Assembly (NCBI GenBank): GCA_020355945.1
Contig: CP070627.1
Coordinates: 8,476,577-8,483,573 of the forward strand
Direction of reading: 5' to 3'
Source of the DNA: Candidatus Aminicenantota bacterium
GTDB lineage: Bacteria > Acidobacteriota > Aminicenantia > UBA2199
Length of the DNA: 6,997 nt
The notes beneath the pieces are model-generated. The model saw only the letters and a program-made list of their open reading frames with translations, was not told where the DNA came from and did not search any database. Position 1 is the stretch's first letter; each line of letters opens with the position of its first letter. A program made the translations under genes and the position numbers. Below are positions 1 through 4,166 of this stretch, in pieces.

Positions 1-97
1 AAAGAGGTTCCAGTATTCTCAATATTATGACCCAGGTAAGCCCATAACAGTCTCCCAGAGAAATAATCTGACATTCTTTGAGCAATTTTTTTAGCTA
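1..97. repeat. Terminal direct repeat, left copy (contig closure overlap)
   Basis: These 97 bases are identical, base for base, to 6901-6997. The repeat lies wholly within the STAND coding sequence, just after its second Walker A. Both copies read the same residues (529-559), and joining on the repeat keeps the frame. This is what an assembler leaves when a circular or cyclic sequence is written as a linear contig, and gives a unit length of 6,900 bp. Confidence 0.97.
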
Positions 98-1679
98 ATG
101 CGGTTTTTCCTATTCCTGGGGTACCCCATAATATAACATTTTCTCCCCGACGTAACATTAAGGTTATATCGTTAATTTCTTTACTTCTACCTAAAAAGTT
201 TAGCGGAACAGGAGGGATATTATTCCAGGGTTTGTCTGAAATATTTATTTGCATACCATCATTGGCTAAATACTGGTTTCTCATTCTTTCAACCCGGTCT
301 TTGAAATCTTCATAAATTAAACGCTGGCCTGTAATCACCTTTTCATCTCTATATTTAACCAGCAGGTCTAAATATCGAGGTTTATGAATTAAATGATGCA
401 GCTCACTGGAGAGTTCCGGGATAGTCAAATTATATCTAACCAGTGCTTCATTCAATTCAACGTCATTGTATGGAGGCAAACTCCAATTTTGAATTTCTTT
501 TAGGTGCGTCGATTGAGAAAATCTATCTTGCCAATATTTTGTACGAGAAGTCAGAACCACAGCAATTCTTTTACCCCAGGGATCAGCCTGTGCTTTTTCT
601 AACAGCCACTGCCAATCTAAAGATAGATTTTCATTAATACCATCGATCACTAAAATAATAATGGGTTCATTTGAATGAGGACGGTTCATCCAATTGGTTA
701 TCCTTTTTTCCCAAAACTTAACATCACGTGTCTTTTGCCGAGCGGATATTGCCTCACTTAAAATTTTCTCAATATCAGTTGTTGAAACGTTCCGTGCCGG
801 TAAAAATACAACCGGTATTTTATTGATTTGCTCAATATATATAGTGATCCATGAAGCAACCGCCCAGGTTTTTCCATCACCCTCCTCTCCGGTTAAAACA
901 AATATGTTGTTTTTCACTCCCCATTTGCTCAACCAATTATCCAGTATCTCCAGGGCAGATTTTCTCTCAATGAAAGTGTTCCCCTTGCCATGGATATTAA
1001 TACTCTGTCGGAATGAACTCCTGGAACTGGCTTCAGAACCGAATTGAGCGAATAACCATTTATTTTGCTCTTTGTGCCAACTGTTGAATCCCAGGTGGTG
1101 CTTTGATAATTTTTCTTTTAAAGATGAAAGTTTGCTGTTGTATCCTGGTTTTTCTTTTATTTCAATTAAGTATTTATTTAATTTTTCCAGTCTTTCTGAA
1201 TTGAGTTTCGAATATCTCTTGAAAAATTCAACCACGATATCATCGCCATAAGCACAAAGCGTTTCAACAGAATCAGACTCACTATCGTCAGGTTCAACAA
1301 CAAAAATCTCGACTCCTTTACTACATCCTGATTGATAAAGTCTTTGGGCTAATTGACTGTCTAAGGGTCTGGTAATAACGACAACCCATAAATCAAGGTT
1401 AGGATTGTCCTGGTAAGCAAGTTCCAGCTTACTCAACAAATCGCTTTCTTTAGCACGGGTATTTGGGCTGTAAAGTTTACATTCTACAGCAATGTAATTT
1501 CCTCTAATCCCACTGGTGCTTAAGTCTTTACCGGCTTGATAGCCAGCTTTAGCTATATAAAATCTATCGCCTGTTATTTTTTCCAGTAATTTTGCTATCA
1601 ATCCTTCAAAACCTTCGGAACCTACGGGTCTGAGCACTTTCTTTTTTAAGACAGAACGTAAAAATTTTTCCTGCGTCAT
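1..1679 (-). CDS. Mrr-like nuclease / tandem STAND NTPase / TPR protein, N-terminal part (residues 1-559 of 1470)
   Basis: Seen: an open frame runs from ATG at 1679 off the left edge with no stop; I translated it row by row. Residues 1-130 form a PD-(D/E)XK fold like Mrr nucleases, with candidate catalytic residues D52, E66 and K68 (E-C-K) and a conserved-looking E in SEGFEG near 22-25. A helical, charged linker spans about 150-235. A first P-loop NTPase follows: Walker A GEEGDGKT at 264-271, Walker B ending LVIDGINE at about 343-350, close to the NACHT D-G-x-D-E signature, and a sensor-1-like VVLTSR at 374-379. A second NTPase opens with FLGRSKEI at 495-502 and Walker A GTPGIGKT at 519-526. 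Start choice: AAAGGA lies 7 bases before ATG 1679; the in-frame ATG at 1685 is too close to it. Family knowledge: nuclease-STAND-TPR proteins are ATP-dependent antiviral sensors that cleave DNA on activation. Inference: this is the N-terminal third of a defence protein completed by the 4167-6997 feature. Confidence 0.9.
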   Translation of the reverse strand, partial: MTQEKFLRSVLKKKVLRPVGSEGFEGLIAKLLEKITGDRFYIAKAGYQAGKDLSTSGIRGNYIAVECKLYSPNTRAKESDLLSKLELAYQDNPNLDLWVVVITRPLDSQLAQRLYQSGCSKGVEIFVVEPDDSESDSVETLCAYGDDIVVEFFKRYSKLNSERLEKLNKYLIEIKEKPGYNSKLSSLKEKLSKHHLGFNSWHKEQNKWLFAQFGSEASSRSSFRQSINIHGKGNTFIERKSALEILDNWLSKWGVKNNIFVLTGEEGDGKTWAVASWITIYIEQINKIPVVFLPARNVSTTDIEKILSEAISARQKTRDVKFWEKRITNWMNRPHSNEPIIILVIDGINENLSLDWQWLLEKAQADPWGKRIAVVLTSRTKYWQDRFSQSTHLKEIQNWSLPPYNDVELNEALVRYNLTIPELSSELHHLIHKPRYLDLLVKYRDEKVITGQRLIYEDFKDRVERMRNQYLANDGMQINISDKPWNNIPPVPLNFLGRSKEINDITLMLRRGENVILWGTPGIGKTALAKKIAQRMSDYFSGRLLWAYLGHNIENTGTS

Positions 1680-1686
1680 TATCATT

Positions 1687-1692
1687 TCCTTT
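1687..1692 (-). promoter_or_regulatory. Ribosome binding site that fixes the STAND start
   Basis: AAAGGA on the minus strand ends 7 bases before ATG 1679, which is ideal spacing. An in-frame ATG two codons earlier (1685) would leave only one base of spacing and is disfavoured. It is the only convincing Shine-Dalgarno sequence in the window. Confidence 0.7.
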
Positions 1693-1727
1693 AATCATTA
1701 AGCCATCATTTCTAACTCTGACTCTCT

Positions 1728-1756
1728 TTTATATCTCTTTTTCTCTTTTTCCACAA
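1728..1756 (-). promoter_or_regulatory. Possible sigma-70-type promoter for the STAND gene
   Basis: On the minus strand a TTGTGG (1756-1751) is followed after 17 bases by TATAAA (1733-1728), about 50 bases before the ATG at 1679. The -10 is good and the -35 matches the consensus only in its TTG. The spacer is an unusual purine tract of A and G. If real, it would let the STAND gene be transcribed separately from the ATPase gene. Confidence 0.35.
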
Positions 1757-1801
1757 ACTTTCAATACCAAATGTCTATTTTCTTTTTGGAATTTCTCTCT
1801 T

Positions 1802-1871
1802 GCCTCCGGCGGCCAGGGGGACTCTTTTCGAGAAAACCGCCCCGTGACGCATCTGGACCCCCCGAAAAAGC
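1802..1871. repeat. GC-rich, hairpin-forming intergenic block, possible dispersed repeat
   Basis: By my count 1802-1864 is about 70% G+C, whereas the flanks on both sides are strongly AT-rich. It holds competing inverted pairs: GGCGG (1808-1812) with CCGCC (1837-1841), GGGG in 1816-1820 with CCCC 1840-1843 around a CTC/GAG mini-hairpin (1822-1832), and GGGGG (1816-1820) with the CCCCCC run 1858-1863. No T-run follows on the minus strand, so it is not a standard intrinsic terminator, although structured RNA could still shield the 3' end of the ATPase transcript. Its composition suggests a foreign or dispersed repeat unit. I recall similar blocks between genes in Candidatus Aminicenantes assemblies, from memory only. 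Confidence 0.5.
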
Positions 1872-1916
1872 TTCTTATTATGTTGAAAAAGTTGAAAATA
1901 GTTCGATATTGCCTCA

Positions 1917-1933
1917 AAAAGAATTATTCTTTT
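1917..1933 (-). terminator. Weak AT-only hairpin over the ATPase stop codon
   Basis: AAAAGAAT (1917-1924) and ATTCTTTT (1926-1933) are perfect inverted arms around one base and overlap the TAA stop. Read on the minus strand, the right arm ends in a run of five T. The stem has only two G-C pairs and would be very weak, so termination here is a guess. Confidence 0.22.
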
Positions 1934-3570
1934 AAATATAATTTCCATTCCTCATCGCTTCGGCCAATCCCGATAATAAAACTGGTCACTGTTTTATCTC
2001 CAATCTTGTGGTTTTGCGGTTCACCCCCTTCCCCTACCGGTGTTTTGGTATCATAAATTACCAGGTAACCCCCGGGGCAATGTTCAGAGGTTAGGTATTT
2101 TTCCGATAATTGGGTTATTCCCTGGTCCACCGTCCGGGAAAGATTCTGACGGTTGATCTTGGTCTCTATAATATATCTCCTGCCTTTATAAGTTAACGTG
2201 ATATCCATAATCCCCAGCCCGCTCATCACTTCATACCGCAGCTCTCCTTCTCCACTACGGACAAACTGGTAAAGCCAGGCTGTCAGCAGGAATTGACCGG
2301 TTTTCTCATAAGGTTTTTTCTCTTTATAAAATGCCCTTACCCCAATTTGCGCAATGTACTGCTCAAAATCCAGGAGAATTTTCTCCATGTCCAATCTATT
2401 ACCGGGCAATTCATATCTTGCCCTGGAAATATCTTCCGGTACTTCAGTCTCACTGAAAAATGTCTCAACAAATCTCTCTTTATAAATGTTATTGGCCACC
2501 ACCGCTGTTTTTTCTTTTCTCTTTATCAATCCGTACTGCTCCAACCAGGACTGCTCTTTATCGTTGGGTCTATATTTAACATGATCAAACACAATCTTAA
2601 CAAAGGTTTCTTTATACAGTACGGCCTTTTCATAAAGATTGTCAAAGTGGTCGTTTTTCTCTAACAGGAGAATTTCAATGGCTTTTTCCACATCGTTTGG
2701 GTTGATGGGCTCCGTAGTTCCCGGTTTTACATCCAGGGTAAGGATAGACCCCAACCGGTTCACCAGCCAGGGTTGACCTTCGGTTTCGTCATAAATTTTT
2801 TTTATGGCTTCGTCGGTAAAAGGTTGATTGGTTTCTTCGGTATATTGAGAGTATAGATCGCGCACATTCTTTAAAGAAAAAGGCGGCATTTCCACCTGGT
2901 CCGCAATATTAAAGGGAGATACACCTCCCACAATGAGCTTGGTTATATTCCTGATGCCAATCAATCCAATGGAATAAAGAGCTTTCTCTCTTATTTTTTT
3001 ATATTTTATATATAATCCCCTCAAGGTGGTAAGAAAATTCTCTAATTCGTCTATAGGAATCCCGTCAAACTCATCAATGAAGATGACAATCTTTTTATAT
3101 TGGATGATCTTGTTTAATTTTTCAAACAACAACCTGAAGGAAATATGATTGGTGAGATGATGATTGTTTAAAAACCGGACAACTTCTTCGATTTTTTCAC
3201 AGCGCACCTCTTTTAACCTGTTAGTCAACTGTTCATAAAGTTCCATCTCCATTAATGAGTAAAACTCTGTTTTGTTTAGATTTTTATTGTCCTGTAAACT
3301 TAATATGACAACCGCATAGGTGGGATCGCCGTGCAATTGGCGGCAAAGTTCTTCCAGGAATGTTGTTTTTCCGCTCTGCCTGGGGGCAAATATAGAAAAA
3401 TACCTGCCCCGGTCTACCATGGTCTTAATGTCTTGCTTTTTGGTATTGATCACGTTGTCCAGGTGAACATAATAAGCCTCTTCAGCGTCTACCGTACCTG
3501 AATCCTCGAAAATTCGTTTGGGCTTTCGATACTTTTTCTCGTTTATATCCGCTGCTTTTTCATCTACCAA
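1924..3570 (-). CDS. AAA-like ATPase with C-terminal PD-(D/E)XK nuclease domain
   Basis: 548 aa. Seen: the N-terminus carries the IFEDSGTVDAEEAYYV stretch (20-34) typical of AAA-like (AAA_35-type) proteins. Walker A is APRQSGKT (62-69), with A in place of the first G; Walker B is IVIFIDEFD (161-169); the TEGQPWLVNRL block (263-273) is a family hallmark. A winged-helix-like region follows. The C-terminus (about 425-510) is a PD-(D/E)XK nuclease domain with D456, E469 and K471 (E-T-K) preceded by acidic residues at E441 and E443, then a QxxxY-like helix and GGYLVIYD. The family resembles the ATPase-nuclease proteins abundant in Bacteroidota and uncultured phyla; their physiological role is unsettled, with defence or mobile-element functions suspected. 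The start is TTG 3570, the only usable start: an in-frame TGA lies a few codons upstream, and the first in-frame ATG (Met51) would cut into the ATPase domain. There is no convincing ribosome binding site, and the 11-base overlap suggests translation coupled to the upstream gene. Cytoplasmic. Confidence 0.88.
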   Translation of the reverse strand: MVDEKAADINEKKYRKPKRIFEDSGTVDAEEAYYVHLDNVINTKKQDIKTMVDRGRYFSIFAPRQSGKTTFLEELCRQLHGDPTYAVVILSLQDNKNLNKTEFYSLMEMELYEQLTNRLKEVRCEKIEEVVRFLNNHHLTNHISFRLLFEKLNKIIQYKKIVIFIDEFDGIPIDELENFLTTLRGLYIKYKKIREKALYSIGLIGIRNITKLIVGGVSPFNIADQVEMPPFSLKNVRDLYSQYTEETNQPFTDEAIKKIYDETEGQPWLVNRLGSILTLDVKPGTTEPINPNDVEKAIEILLLEKNDHFDNLYEKAVLYKETFVKIVFDHVKYRPNDKEQSWLEQYGLIKRKEKTAVVANNIYKERFVETFFSETEVPEDISRARYELPGNRLDMEKILLDFEQYIAQIGVRAFYKEKKPYEKTGQFLLTAWLYQFVRSGEGELRYEVMSGLGIMDITLTYKGRRYIIETKINRQNLSRTVDQGITQLSEKYLTSEHCPGGYLVIYDTKTPVGEGGEPQNHKIGDKTVTSFIIGIGRSDEEWKLYLKE

Positions 3571-4015
3571 CAGTCTTTTTCAACGGGTCAACGGTTCGTT
3601 TATTTTTATGGTCTAAAATGCAGAAGATATAAATGTCGGCTTGTCTTTTAATTTCTTCTGAGTATTTATTTGTATCCGCATACCAACCTTTTGTGGGAGC
3701 AATTCTAAATTGTATGTCAGAAAGTTTTTCTTGTTTCCAGCTTTGTAAATAGGCCGCGGATTTGATTTCTATTTTGAGCCCTTTTTTGGTTTTAAAGTCA
3801 TCGGCATCCCATTCGGTTCTGGCGTCCATATCCAATTCCAGTGCCGCAGCAACAATAAATTCTGCCAGCACTCCCCTGGTGGCATTGCTTAATAAGTCAG
3901 CCTGTGACCACTGCCAGAAATCCACCAGTTTTAAATTGACCGGAGAACCGCCAAAAATAAAATTTTCTTGCCCGGTTTTTCTTCGGACTTTTATCGCATC
4001 TAATTTTTCTTTCAT
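3560..4015 (-). CDS. Small PD-(D/E)XK nuclease-like protein, C-terminally truncated
   Basis: 151 aa from ATG 4015; a TTG at 4030 would add five residues but has no ribosome binding site, and the family usually begins close to the LDAIKVRRK stretch. Seen: GSPVNLKLVDFWQWS (23-37), SNATRGVLAEFIVA (43-56), WDADDF (69-74), then KIEIKSAAYLQSW (81-93), in which E83 and K85 form an E-x-K nuclease core with D70 or D72/D73 as metal ligand. RQADIYIFCILDH (124-136) supplies the last core strand. I recognise a widespread uncharacterised family in which the text after TVDPL continues with a QWEFYVLPT-like block for some 40 more residues. Here it breaks into KKTVGR and stops, and the missing block is absent from the other frames too. 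It may therefore be a 3'-truncated remnant or a shortened but working protein. Its stop overlaps the start of the ATPase gene by 11 bases. Function unknown; nuclease activity is inferred only from the motif. Confidence 0.75.
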   Translation of the reverse strand: MKEKLDAIKVRRKTGQENFIFGGSPVNLKLVDFWQWSQADLLSNATRGVLAEFIVAAALELDMDARTEWDADDFKTKKGLKIEIKSAAYLQSWKQEKLSDIQFRIAPTKGWYADTNKYSEEIKRQADIYIFCILDHKNKRTVDPLKKTVGR

Positions 4016-4020
4016 CCTGT

Positions 4021-4049
4021 ATTGTACCAAAATGCCGAATAAAAAACCA
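4021..4049 (-). promoter_or_regulatory. Possible promoter giving a near-leaderless transcript of the small nuclease gene
   Basis: A -10-like TACAAT (4026-4021, minus strand) ends five bases before ATG 4015. The hexamer 17 bases upstream is TGGTTT, a poor -35. Transcription from it would start at or next to the ATG, which fits the lack of a usable ribosome binding site. The weak -35 keeps confidence low. Confidence 0.25.
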
Positions 4050-4075
4050 GCCTAAATTGGCATTCACTGGCATTC
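4031..4075 (-). promoter_or_regulatory. Operator-like direct and inverted repeats upstream of the small nuclease gene
   Basis: On the minus strand GAATGCCA occurs twice (4075-4068 and 4065-4058), 10 bases apart centre to centre, about one helical turn. A reversed half-site GGCATT follows at 4036-4031, next to the possible -10. This arrangement suits a repressor or activator that binds same-face half-sites. No transcription factor is encoded in the window, so any binder would come from elsewhere. Confidence 0.35.
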
Positions 4076-4166
4076 CCCCCAGTTTAGTTATTCCTTTTTT
4101 GCAGAAAATAAGAAAAGGTTAAAAATTCAAAATAGCTCAAAAGGATGTGGGCAAATGCAAAAAAAG
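4076..4166. other. AT-rich spacer after the STAND gene; no gene seen
   Basis: The minus strand has a T7 run (4165-4159) directly after the STAND stop, preceded by a tight AGAAAG/CTTTCT palindrome inside the last codons. A second weak pair, CCTTTT/AAAAGG (4093-4098 with 4113-4118), lies further on. Neither makes a strong intrinsic terminator, so read-through into the small nuclease gene is possible. I see no open frame of note or RNA gene here. Confidence 0.4.

Noticed and set aside
443..1047. Plus-strand frames of 64 and 117 codons
   Set aside because: They lie antisense within the continuous STAND frame and show no domain or start signals; they are shadows.
1882..1898. Direct repeat GTTGAAAA twice in the spacer
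   Set aside because: It is two short AT-rich copies only, too little to call an iteron or CRISPR-like array.
1729..1917. 62-codon minus-strand frame in the spacer
   Set aside because: It runs through the GC-rich block and AT-rich flanks, has low-complexity charged sequence, no ribosome binding site and no recognisable domain; it is most likely a chance frame across a repeat.
2293..2664. 123-codon plus-strand frame
   Set aside because: It is antisense to the ATPase-nuclease gene, whose motifs are clear; its hydrophobic look comes from the complementary codons.
3560..3610. A frameshift as the cause of the small nuclease truncation
   Set aside because: I read the other frames through the junction and found no QWEFYV-like continuation, so the missing C-terminus is absent rather than shifted.
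3762..4055. 97-codon plus-strand frame
   Set aside because: It is antisense to the small nuclease gene, with Ser/Ala-rich chance composition and no start signals.
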